From positions 1 to 23,536 of the IMG/VR virus record IMGVR_UViG_3300046467_000560: a stretch of 23,536 nucleotides of DNA. One strand, written 5' to 3'. Origin of the DNA: a virus. The notes below the pieces were generated by a model. That model worked only from the letters and a program-made list of their open reading frames with translations. It had not been told where the DNA came from and ran no database searches. The translations under genes and the position numbers were made by a program. The first letter of the stretch is position 1. Every line of letters begins with the position of its first letter. This document shows positions 15,177-23,009 of the stretch, one piece after another.

Positions 15177-16709
15177 TTAACTGTCGTCTGATAGAGCGGT
15201 TTGTGTACTTGGATATGCTCTTCCAGTACCCCAAATGATTTGAATGGTAGCATCTCCACCAGGATTCGCATTATATCCGGCGCCTCCACCATAATCTCCA
15301 CCGGCACTATTTCCTGCACCTCCTCCATCTGAACCACCACTACCACCTTTACCGGTACCTCCCCATCCACTACCATTATTTGTTCCACCAGCTCCATTAC
15401 TGCCTTGACCATATCTTCCAACACCGCCACCGCCAGTAGCAGCGCTACCAGATGATGAACCACCACCACCGCCTCCAGAGCCAGCAAGTCCATTCTCGTA
15501 TGAACCAGTACCATATCCTCCACGGCCACCGTTTCCAGCATATCCTGCCGCGCCTCCACCACCGCCCCATTTACCATCAGTTAAAGAGCCACCAGCACCA
15601 CCAGTGCCACCACCTGAAGTACCAGTACCGTAAGTACTACTACTTGATGACCAACCTGTTCCACCAGCGGCGAGGGTCGAGTTGCTTTGAGGCGACTCAC
15701 CACCGTTTGCATATAGAATATTAGTACCTCCACTTGTCTGAAAGGCTGTTCGTGTCGCATCACCAGAGTCATTTCCACCATCACCACCAGCAGTTCCTAT
15801 AACAGCTTTGTATGTTGCTCCAGGCACGACAGGGATATCATTTTTCCATCTCAAACCACCACCAGCACCTCCAGCAGAACCACTACCACCATAATCTCCT
15901 CCAGCTCCTATACAAAGAACACATATACTAGTAACATCAGTAGGGACTGTGAAAGTGTAAGTAGATTGATATGCTGGACCAGAAATACTGCCAGCTTTAT
16001 AATATGCCTGACGGCCACGGGGATGAAATGCTAATGTAAATGCACCTACTGCATTGACAGCACCATTGAGGTTATCTGTAACACTAAAAGTGATGGAGAA
16101 AGCACCTGCATAAGCCTCTGTAGTAGTAGGTGTTATAGTAAATACATTATCACTTTGAGAGACTGTGGCAGTAGCTCCTCCTCCATTGGTTAAAGAACCC
16201 GTAGTAACCGCATATGACCATGTTAAAGGAAATCCTTCTGGATCTGTAGATACCGCGGTAATAACAGTTGCAGTTGCATCTGTAGCTAAGTCATAAGTAG
16301 CACTAACTCCAGTGATAGCTGTGGGAGAGGCGTTAGCTACAGTAGCTACAAGAAACCAACCATTGACCGAATATAAATATAATTTATTAGTGGCTGTAAC
16401 ATATGCCAGATCTCCTGTAGACATTCCAGTAACAGCTATTAAAAGAGCAAAAGTTGCATAGACACTAAGTCCTGCAGCTTCAGAAACTACAAGATCAAGG
16501 GTACCATCACCATCTTCATATGTTGCTGTTATGCCTGTTCCAGCACTATCAGTAAACATCGCACCAACAACATCTTGAACCCCTTCTGTATTTAAGTCGC
16601 TGCCACCACTAGATTTCCACCTAGTAGTAGTAGAATTATAAGTATATGTAAAACCCCCTGATGTAATGGTATCTCCATTAGACGGGGAGTCTGTAAAATT
16701 AACTGGCAT
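15177..16709 (-). CDS. Fibre protein B: shared head and Ig module, glycine-rich adhesin-like tip
   Basis: A 510-residue paralogue of fibres A, C and D up to residue 228, with the same head (1-75), LYLYSVNGWFL segment (110-120) and Ig-like module (127-228). It then diverges completely. Residues 235-300 form a beta-rich segment (YTFTVPTDVTSICVLCIG, then LRWKNDIPVVPGATYKAVIG) that commonly introduces glycine-rich phage adhesins. Residues 305-487 are dominated by Gly, Ser and Asn, with runs such as WGGGGG and SGGGGGG. The end (IQIIWGTGRAYPS) is a motif I associate with marine phage structural proteins. Such tips can pack as polyglycine helices, as in gp38 adhesins of T4-like phages (family knowledge). 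It is therefore a likely alternative receptor-binding protein. ATG 16709 has AAGGAGA upstream at ideal spacing. Confidence 0.8.
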   Translation of the reverse strand: MPVNFTDSPSNGDTITSGGFTYTYNSTTTRWKSSGGSDLNTEGVQDVVGAMFTDSAGTGITATYEDGDGTLDLVVSEAAGLSVYATFALLIAVTGMSTGDLAYVTATNKLYLYSVNGWFLVATVANASPTAITGVSATYDLATDATATVITAVSTDPEGFPLTWSYAVTTGSLTNGGGATATVSQSDNVFTITPTTTEAYAGAFSITFSVTDNLNGAVNAVGAFTLAFHPRGRQAYYKAGSISGPAYQSTYTFTVPTDVTSICVLCIGAGGDYGGSGSAGGAGGGLRWKNDIPVVPGATYKAVIGTAGGDGGNDSGDATRTAFQTSGGTNILYANGGESPQSNSTLAAGGTGWSSSSSTYGTGTSGGGTGGAGGSLTDGKWGGGGGAAGYAGNGGRGGYGTGSYENGLAGSGGGGGGSSSGSAATGGGGVGRYGQGSNGAGGTNNGSGWGGTGKGGSGGSDGGGAGNSAGGDYGGGAGYNANPGGDATIQIIWGTGRAYPSTQTALSDDS

Positions 16710-16759
16710 TTTCTAATCTCCTTAATACTAGCATAATATAGTTTTTATTTATCATAATT

Positions 16760-18613
16760 CTATTCTGCCACAAAAATATAAGCAGCACCCGAATTGCTTG
16801 CTGTAGTATCTTCGGTCCAAGCACCTACAATAACTGTGTCACCTGATATTGCTGCCCCAATCCCAAAGTTATCACCCGATCCTGTATCAGAACCTTGTAT
16901 CTTTTTCTGTTGAGACCAAGTAGTGCCAGAACGAGTAAAGATATATGCTGCACCCGCATCGGTAGCTCCAGTATCTTCCTGATATGCACCTACAACAACT
17001 ACGTTACCATCTATTTCTACGTGATATCCAAATCTATCACCAGCAGCTATATCAGATGATTGTATTTTTTGTTGCTGAGTCCAAGTGGTTCCAGAACGGG
17101 TATAGATATATGCAGAACCTGCATCGGTTCCTCCAGTATCTTCCATATATGCACCTACAATAACTGTATCTCCTGATATTGCTACAGTAAACCCAAATCT
17201 ATCACCAGCGGCTGCATCAGACGCTGTTAGTTTCTGTTGTTGAGACCAAGTAGTGCCAGAACGAGTAAAGATATATGCTGCACCCGCATCGGTTCCTCCA
17301 GCATCTTCATAAGAAGCACCTATTACTACTGTATTATCATCTATTGCTACAGCAAACCCAAGTTTATCACCAGCGGCTGCATCAGACGCTGTTAGTTTCT
17401 GTTGTTGAGACCAAGTAGTGCCAGAACGAGTAAAGATATATGCTGCACCCGCATCGGTTCCTCCAGCATCTTCCGTATAAGCACCTACAATAACTGTGTC
17501 ATCTGATATTGCAACTCCGCGTCCAAATCTATCTTCAACTGCTTTATCAGATGCTTGTATTTTTTGTTGTTGAGACCAAGTAGTGCCAGAACGAGTAAAG
17601 ATATATGCTGCACCCGCATCGGTTCCTCCAGTATCCTGCCTGTAAGCACCCGCAATAATTGTATCACCTGATATTGATATTGCAATCCCAAAGTTATCAG
17701 TAACTGCACCATCAGATGCATATATATTTTGTTGTTGAGACCAAGTAGTACCAGAACGGGTAAAAACATATGCAGAACCTGCATCTGTATTACTAGTGGG
17801 TTGGTCCCCGAAGGAACCTACAACAGCTGTGTCACCATCTATTCCTACCTTATATCCAAAATAATCACTAGCGCCAGCATTGGATGCTTTTACTTTTTGT
17901 TGTTGAGCAGTAGCAGTCCAATCGTATGCAAATGTTAATGTAAATGCACTTGCTGCATTGACAGCACCATTAACTCCATCTGTAACGGTAAAAGTGATAG
18001 AAAAAGTACCTGCATAAGCCGTAGTAGTAGTAGGAGTAATAGTAAATACATTCGCATTCTGAGAGACTGTAGCAGTAGCTCCTCCTCCATTGGTTAAAGA
18101 ACCCGTAGTAACTGCATATGACCATGTTAAAGGGAACCCTTCTGGGTCTGTAGATACCGCAGTAATGACAGTTGCAGTTGCATCCTCAGCCAAGCTATAA
18201 GTAGCACTAACTCCAGTGATAGCTGTGGGAGAGGCGTTTGATACAGTAGCTATAAGAAACCACCCATTAACTGAATATAAATACAATTTATTATTGGCCG
18301 TAACATATGCCAGATCTCCAGTAGACATTCCCGTAACAGCTACCAAAAGAGCCATAGTTGCATAGACAGTAATTCCTGAAGCGTCAGGAACTACAAAGTC
18401 AACAGTACCATCACCATCTTCATATGTTGCTGTTATACCTGTTTCTGTATTACTACTAAACATCGCTCCAACAACATCTTGAATTCCTTCTGCTGCTAAG
18501 GTATTGCCGCCACTAGACTCCCACCTGGTAGTAGTAGAATTATAAGTATATGTAATTCCTTCTACTACGACGGTATTTCCATTAGACGGGGAGTCTGTGA
18601 AATTAACAGGCAT
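16760..18613 (-). CDS. Fibre protein C: head, Ig-like module, seven FG-GAP repeats
   Basis: A 617-residue protein with the same architecture as fibre A: head 1-75 (MPVNFTDSPSNGNT), VYATMALL and LYLYSVNGWFL segment, Ig-like module to about 228, then seven FG-GAP-type repeats (about 236-617). The repeats are more alike than in A or D; blades 3 to 5 are encoded by almost identical DNA at a 165-base period. The blade loops GGTDAG and EDTGGTDAG recur, while residues after the D-x-FG turn and in the GAYxED loop vary. ATG 18613 has AAGGAG upstream (spacer differs from the other three). The gene ends in TAG, and about 20 bases beyond it match the sequence after gene D, pointing to whole-gene duplication. 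Confidence 0.82.
   Translation of the reverse strand: MPVNFTDSPSNGNTVVVEGITYTYNSTTTRWESSGGNTLAAEGIQDVVGAMFSSNTETGITATYEDGDGTVDFVVPDASGITVYATMALLVAVTGMSTGDLAYVTANNKLYLYSVNGWFLIATVSNASPTAITGVSATYSLAEDATATVITAVSTDPEGFPLTWSYAVTTGSLTNGGGATATVSQNANVFTITPTTTTAYAGTFSITFTVTDGVNGAVNAASAFTLTFAYDWTATAQQQKVKASNAGASDYFGYKVGIDGDTAVVGSFGDQPTSNTDAGSAYVFTRSGTTWSQQQNIYASDGAVTDNFGIAISISGDTIIAGAYRQDTGGTDAGAAYIFTRSGTTWSQQQKIQASDKAVEDRFGRGVAISDDTVIVGAYTEDAGGTDAGAAYIFTRSGTTWSQQQKLTASDAAAGDKLGFAVAIDDNTVVIGASYEDAGGTDAGAAYIFTRSGTTWSQQQKLTASDAAAGDRFGFTVAISGDTVIVGAYMEDTGGTDAGSAYIYTRSGTTWTQQQKIQSSDIAAGDRFGYHVEIDGNVVVVGAYQEDTGATDAGAAYIFTRSGTTWSQQKKIQGSDTGSGDNFGIGAAISGDTVIVGAWTEDTTASNSGAAYIFVAE
17200..17308 (-). repeat. 109-bp exact direct repeat, copy 1 (fibre C blades)
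   Basis: Identical to 17365-17473, offset 165 bases (55 codons). A third copy at 17565-17631 matches 67 bases of it exactly, at offset 330. Confidence 0.93.
17365..17473 (-). repeat. 109-bp exact direct repeat, copy 2 (fibre C blades)
   Basis: Partner of 17200-17308. Each copy covers the end of one propeller blade and the start of the next, so recombination between them would remove or add exactly one 55-residue blade in frame. Confidence 0.93.
17973..18130 (-). repeat. 158-bp exact copy shared by fibres C and D (Ig module)
   Basis: Identical base for base to 19871-20028 in gene D. It encodes the C-terminal half of the Ig-like module. The match breaks at 17972 (A against G) and at 18131 (A against C). 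Confidence 0.95.
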
Positions 18614-18648
18614 TGTTTTTCTCCTTACTGTTTCTGTTTGTCATAATT

Positions 18649-19805
18649 TTATTCTGCCAGGAAGACATATGCGGAACCCGCACCTGAGGCCGTGGTATCT
18701 TCACCAGTGGCTCCTACTACTACTGTATCATCATCTATTGCTACGGCAGTTCCAAATTTATCATCAGCACCCGCATTTGATGCTGTTAATTTAGCTTGTT
18801 GAGACCAAGTAGTACCGGAACGAGTAAAGATATATGCTGCACCCGCATTTGAGCCTCCAGCATCTTCATTATGGGCCCCTACTACTACTGTAGCCGGTGA
18901 TACAGATACATCTATACCTACCTTTGTTCCAAAATTATCGCCAGCTTCTCCATCTGATGCTGTTAACTTGGCTTGCTGAGACCATGTAGTACCTGAACGA
19001 GTAAAGACATAAGCGGAGCCGGAAGAGGTTCCATCATCATCATCATACCAAGCTCCTACAATTATGTTATCACCATCTATTCCTACTGAAAACCCAAATT
19101 GATCACTAGCTGCTGCATCAGATGCTACTATTTTAGCTTGTTGAGTCCAAGTAGTTCCAGATCGAGTAAAGACATATGCGGAACCCGCAGCTGAATTTTC
19201 CAAATATGCTCCTACAACAAGTGTGTCACCTGATACTGATACGCTGGCAGAAGACCCACCAAAATAATCACCAGAAGCCCCATCAGATGCTGTTATTTTC
19301 TGTTGGACAGACCATGTAGTACCGGAACGAGTAAAGATATATGCTGCACCCTGACCCGAATTGTCGCCGTAATTTACAGCACCTACCACAATAGTATTAC
19401 TATCTAGTGCTACAGAACCCCCAAAATTGGCGTACGATGGATGGTCTGCTGATTGTATTTTTTGTTGCTGAGACCAAGTAGTTCCAGAACGAGTAAAGAC
19501 ATATACTGAACCCGCACTTGATGCTCCAGTAGCTTCCATATAAGCCCCTACTGCTACTGTATCACCATCTATTTCTACTGCATTACCAAAATGGTCCCCC
19601 GCTGCTAGATCTGATGAAACTAACTTTTGTTGCTGAGACCATGTAGTGCCAGAGAGATTAAAGACATATGCTGCACCTGCATCGTTTCCTCCTCCAGCCT
19701 TTGTTGCATAGTCAGCACCTACAATAGTATAAGCACCATCTACTGAAACGGCCTGTCCAAAATAATCATTTGCCCCTAATCCAGATCCTTGTATCCTTTG
19801 CTGAG
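18649..19805 (-). repeat. Seven FG-GAP repeats in fibre D
   Basis: Seven coding repeats, more diverged than those of fibre C. Blade 1 starts QQRIQGSGLGANDYFG; blade 4 has an insert after the FG turn (GGSSASVSVSG); blade 6 has a short insert (DVSVSPA). Three blades use QQAK in place of QQQK. Confidence 0.83.
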
Positions 19806-22659
19806 TAGCACTACCCCAATCGTATGCAAATGTTAATGTAAATGCACCTACTGCATTGACAACTCCATTGACTCCATCTGTAACGGTAAAAGTGATAGAA
19901 AAAGTACCTGCATAAGCCGTAGTAGTAGTAGGAGTAATAGTAAATACATTCGCATTCTGAGAGACTGTAGCAGTAGCTCCTCCTCCATTGGTTAAAGAAC
20001 CCGTAGTAACTGCATATGACCATGTTAACGGGAACCCTTCTGGGTCTGTAGATACCGCAGTAATGACAGTTGCAGTTGCATCTGTAGCCAAGGTATAAGC
20101 AGAACTAACTCCAGTAATAGCTGTGGGAGAGGCATTTGATATAGTAGCAACAAGAAACCAACCGTTAACCGAATATAAGTATAATTTATTAGTGGCTGTA
20201 ACGTATGCCTGATCTCCAGTAGACATTCCAGTAGCAGCTATTAAAAGTGCAAAAGTTGCATAGACAGTAACAGTTCCTGAAGCTGCTATAGTAATAGAAT
20301 TATTAGCAACAGTAGTGTTTACTCCGGTACCCCCACTAAAAGTTAGGGTGTCTGTACCAACAGTAACTGCGTCATTACTACCAGAATCTGCAGCGATAGT
20401 AAGAGTAGAAGCTGAGGCGGCTTTTGAAACAAACTCAACCCATTGAGAGCTACTACCATCATTATAATATATATAAGGATTGAGATCATCAGAATCCCAC
20501 CAAACGTCTCCCGAGGAAGGGCTACCAGGAGCAGAAGCTCCGGGAGTAATACTACTACCACCAGCAGCAACGGCTCCCCATTCAAGAGTAGTACCTGAAG
20601 AAGGTGCTTTAAGAACTTGACCTGATGAACCTATACTATTTGGTATGGTAAAAGTAGGTAAGGACAGTGTGCCTGTTACTGCTACACCCGCTGCACTTGT
20701 TTCAATTTTTACTACATTATCATAATATAATTTTACCGCACCATCTATATCAGCACGAATCATTATTTCAGTTCCACCTGGATTCATCAGATAGAAATCT
20801 TCGGCTCTTATTGATAAATTACCAGCACCAGTATCAGCAATAACTGAATCAGAACCATCATGATAAATTTGTAAATCATCTCCTGTGCCTAAAAGAATTT
20901 TGGCATTATCTGGCATATCAATATGAGTAGTTGGACTGATAACACCTGTAACACCTAAGGTTCCACCAACAGTTTGGTTACCACTAACTGCTAAACCTGT
21001 TAAAGTGCCTACAGAAGTAATAGCGGTTTGAGCTGCACCTGTAACTGTAGCTGCTGTACCAGTAGTATTTTGATTTAGAGTACCAACAACAAGATCAACA
21101 GTTCCATCACCATCTTCATATGTTACTGTTATACCTGTTTCTGTATTACTACTAAACATCCCACCAACAATATCTTGTACTGCTTCAGTGGATAAACCTG
21201 CGTCAGCCGACCAAGCAATATCTGTTCCATCTGATTTTAATACTTCGCCACTGCTACCTACTGCTAATAGAGCAGGATTTCCTGAAGCATCACCATAAAT
21301 AATCTTACCTCTTGCTATTCCTGCTAGTTCAGCAATTCCAACTGTGTTATCTTGAATTGCTGAACTAAGGGTAATGTTACCTGTGCCATCAAAACTAACG
21401 CCTGAAGCTACTACATCACCTGAGAGAGCTACTGTGCGACCTGTCGCTAATGCGGTTGCAGTTGACGCATTACCAGTAACATTTCCTTCAAGAGCTGCTA
21501 CTAGTGTTCCTACGGCATAGCCTGTACCACTTGTATTTACAGTAGTTGTAGGGGCTGCCTGAGTGTCTTTAAATAATTTCCACTTACCACTATCAGAAGC
21601 ATCTCTAAATAAACCTGAGTAAAGATCTTGAGAACCACTAGTATCATATAAACCATAGAGTCCTATATCTACTGCATCTGCAGCATTATTATTACTTGCT
21701 AGTGCTACTAACGGGTCGGCAACTGTAATTGTTGTACTAGAAACTGTTGTTTGAGTTCCAGCAACTGTTAAGTTTCCTGCTATTGTTACATTAGTAGGTA
21801 AACCAAGATTAATCTTATTATTTGAAACTGTTGTTTCTATTTCGTTTGCAGTACCTTCAAAAGTTAGGGTATCTGTTCCAACTGTAACAGTATCATTACT
21901 ACCACTATCTGCAGCGATTGTAAGTACTGAACTTGTAGCTGCTGTACTTGCTGCTGTTACACGTCCTTGAGCATCAATAGTTAATACAGGAATTGCTGAA
22001 CTTGAACCATATGCTGCGGCTGTTACTGCAGTATTAGCTAACTTAGCTGCTGTTACTTGATCATCTGCTATATGTGCAGTATCAATACTACCATCAGTAT
22101 AATGTTCGCTGTCTATAGCATCGTCAGCTATTTTAGCACCCGTAATTGCATCTGCTGCTATATATCCACTTGCTATAGCTGTGCCTTGCCATACACCTGT
22201 TCCAATTGTTCCAACAGTAACAAGATTAGCTGCACTTGTAATAGCGGCTTGTGTTGCACCAGTAACTGTAGCTGCTGTACCAGTTGTATTTTGAGTACCC
22301 GCAGCATTAACGCCAGGTAAGTTAATATTAGCTGATCCATTAAATGATACTCCACCAATAGTTCTTGCTGTCGTTAGAGTAGCAGCACTACCAGTTGTAT
22401 TTTGATTCAGAGTACCTATAGTAGCATCTAAAGCTCCATCTCCTGCATCATCATAAGCAAAAGAAATACCTGTATGAGATGCATTAGTTACTAACTGATT
22501 TCCTACAACATCCTGTACCTGCTCTGCTGTTAAGCCAGTACCCGTACCACTACTGGTAGCTTCCCACCTAGTGCTACTGGAGCTATAAATATATGTAACT
22601 CCTCCTACTGTAATGGTATCATCATTAGAGGGTGAGTTTGTAAAATTAATTGAGGTCAT
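18649..22659 (-). CDS. Fibre protein D: long tail fibre with stalk and seven-bladed propeller
   Basis: The largest fibre, 1336 residues. It starts with a head module (MTSINFTNSPSNDDT, VQDVVGNQL, ending near DATIGTLNQNTTG). A long repetitive stalk of about 700 residues follows, rich in Thr, Ala, Gly and Val and fitting a beta-rich trimeric shaft. The stalk holds a second partial head (LSTEAVQDIVGGMF, again followed by GTLNQNTTG), two copies of LTIAADSGSND, a segment with GTGDDLQIYHDGSDSVI (about 580-655) and one with SSGDVWWDSDDLNPYIYY (about 707-745), both of a type seen in marine phage tail fibres. The Ig-like module (about 844-945) and seven FG-GAP repeats (about 950-1336) complete it. ATG 22659 has AAGGAGA upstream. 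It is probably the main fibre of which A-C are shorter relatives. Confidence 0.85.
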   Translation of the reverse strand: MTSINFTNSPSNDDTITVGGVTYIYSSSSTRWEATSSGTGTGLTAEQVQDVVGNQLVTNASHTGISFAYDDAGDGALDATIGTLNQNTTGSAATLTTARTIGGVSFNGSANINLPGVNAAGTQNTTGTAATVTGATQAAITSAANLVTVGTIGTGVWQGTAIASGYIAADAITGAKIADDAIDSEHYTDGSIDTAHIADDQVTAAKLANTAVTAAAYGSSSAIPVLTIDAQGRVTAASTAATSSVLTIAADSGSNDTVTVGTDTLTFEGTANEIETTVSNNKINLGLPTNVTIAGNLTVAGTQTTVSSTTITVADPLVALASNNNAADAVDIGLYGLYDTSGSQDLYSGLFRDASDSGKWKLFKDTQAAPTTTVNTSGTGYAVGTLVAALEGNVTGNASTATALATGRTVALSGDVVASGVSFDGTGNITLSSAIQDNTVGIAELAGIARGKIIYGDASGNPALLAVGSSGEVLKSDGTDIAWSADAGLSTEAVQDIVGGMFSSNTETGITVTYEDGDGTVDLVVGTLNQNTTGTAATVTGAAQTAITSVGTLTGLAVSGNQTVGGTLGVTGVISPTTHIDMPDNAKILLGTGDDLQIYHDGSDSVIADTGAGNLSIRAEDFYLMNPGGTEIMIRADIDGAVKLYYDNVVKIETSAAGVAVTGTLSLPTFTIPNSIGSSGQVLKAPSSGTTLEWGAVAAGGSSITPGASAPGSPSSGDVWWDSDDLNPYIYYNDGSSSQWVEFVSKAASASTLTIAADSGSNDAVTVGTDTLTFSGGTGVNTTVANNSITIAASGTVTVYATFALLIAATGMSTGDQAYVTATNKLYLYSVNGWFLVATISNASPTAITGVSSAYTLATDATATVITAVSTDPEGFPLTWSYAVTTGSLTNGGGATATVSQNANVFTITPTTTTAYAGTFSITFTVTDGVNGVVNAVGAFTLTFAYDWGSATQQRIQGSGLGANDYFGQAVSVDGAYTIVGADYATKAGGGNDAGAAYVFNLSGTTWSQQQKLVSSDLAAGDHFGNAVEIDGDTVAVGAYMEATGASSAGSVYVFTRSGTTWSQQQKIQSADHPSYANFGGSVALDSNTIVVGAVNYGDNSGQGAAYIFTRSGTTWSVQQKITASDGASGDYFGGSSASVSVSGDTLVVGAYLENSAAGSAYVFTRSGTTWTQQAKIVASDAAASDQFGFSVGIDGDNIIVGAWYDDDDGTSSGSAYVFTRSGTTWSQQAKLTASDGEAGDNFGTKVGIDVSVSPATVVVGAHNEDAGGSNAGAAYIFTRSGTTWSQQAKLTASNAGADDKFGTAVAIDDDTVVVGATGEDTTASGAGSAYVFLAE
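19871..20115 (-). repeat. Mosaic Ig-module segment of fibre D
   Basis: Bases 19871-20028 are identical to 17973-18130 of gene C, and bases 19958-20115 are identical to 14610-14767 of gene A. The 71 bases 19958-20028 are common to all three genes. Identity switches partner across this overlap. Confidence 0.95.
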
Positions 22660-22699
22660 TTTCTAATCTCCTTAGTGCCGACTTTTTTGCATATGCCAT
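22646..22699 (-). CDS. Possible 17-codon mini-ORF overlapping the start of fibre D
   Basis: ATG at 22699 is preceded by AGGAG at good spacing and opens a frame MAYAKKSALRRLENDLN ending in TAA at 22646, 14 bases inside gene D in another frame. The RRLEN part is encoded by the ribosome site and start region of gene D itself, so it may be accidental. If translated, it could couple ribosomes onto the fibre start, or be the remnant of a small coiled-coil gene. Weak support. Confidence 0.35.
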   Translation of the reverse strand: MAYAKKSALRRLENDLN

Positions 22700-22708
22700 T
22701 ATTTTCTC

Positions 22709-22954
22709 CTACACCGCTGCTTGATGTGCTGCCCAAGCCGCTTTTACCGCATCTGTCCAGACTGCTGCCGCGATTGCTTTAACCTCTGTACTTTCTCCTG
22801 ATACGTCATCATCTGGACTACAAACGTGACGATGGAATGATCGTGAAATTTCCACACTATCTCGTTCAATTATAGTAGCAGTTCTGACCTGAATCATCTT
22901 GTAGTCGCCTACAATTTCAATTTTATCTTCTACACTTTTTTCTGTTAGTGCCAT
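22709..22954 (-). CDS. Small phage protein near tail genes
   Basis: An 81-residue protein, MALTEKSVEDKIEIV at the N-terminus, with a beta-strand QVRTATIIERDSVEISRSFHRHV and an Ala/Trp-rich C-terminal helix (AAVWTDAVKAAWAAHQAAV). This pattern recurs in small proteins beside tail-fibre genes of marine phages, whose function is unknown to me. There is no signal peptide or membrane segment. ATG 22954 has AAGGAAA upstream; it lies 55 bases after the preceding structural gene and about 50 bases before fibre D, so it belongs to the same late operon. A structural or chaperone role is only a guess from position. Confidence 0.75.
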   Translation of the reverse strand: MALTEKSVEDKIEIVGDYKMIQVRTATIIERDSVEISRSFHRHVCSPDDDVSGESTEVKAIAAAVWTDAVKAAWAAHQAAV

Positions 22955-23009
22955 TTTATTTTCCTTTTTGTCCGTGCCTATCTCCGATAGACATAATTGT
23001 TAAATTTGT

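Larger units (their letters stand above)
16760..17905 (-). repeat. Seven FG-GAP repeats in fibre C
   Basis: Seven coding repeats of about 155-170 bases. Three neighbouring copies keep an exact 165-base spacing. The shared core of each repeat encodes SGTTWSQQQK; the variable parts lie in the loops that would face the top of a propeller. Confidence 0.85.

Noticed and set aside
14766-15724. Open frames on the + strand opposite the fibre genes
   Set aside because: They are antisense to well-supported fibre genes, have low-complexity composition and lack ribosome sites.
16760-18613. Regularly spaced repeats suggesting a CRISPR array
   Set aside because: The repeats are long (about 165 bases), lie in one continuous reading frame and encode FG-GAP blades; there are no short palindromic repeats with unique spacers.
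20455-20480. TATAAT-like sequence as a promoter
   Set aside because: It is inside fibre D coding sequence with no -35 partner and reflects Tyr/Ile codons.
22057-22320. Cysteine-rich open frame on the + strand opposite fibre D
   Set aside because: Its Cys and Ser content simply reflects antisense reading of Ala/Thr-rich stalk codons; no start signal or family motif.
13316-22659. Diversity-generating retroelement acting on the fibre genes
   Set aside because: No reverse transcriptase or template repeat is in the window, and differences between copies are spread over many base types and not concentrated at adenines. It could only be outside this window.
22978-22990. CTATC/GATAG inverted repeat between two − strand genes as a terminator
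   Set aside because: Only a five-base, AT-containing stem with a three-base loop and no T-run in the direction of transcription.
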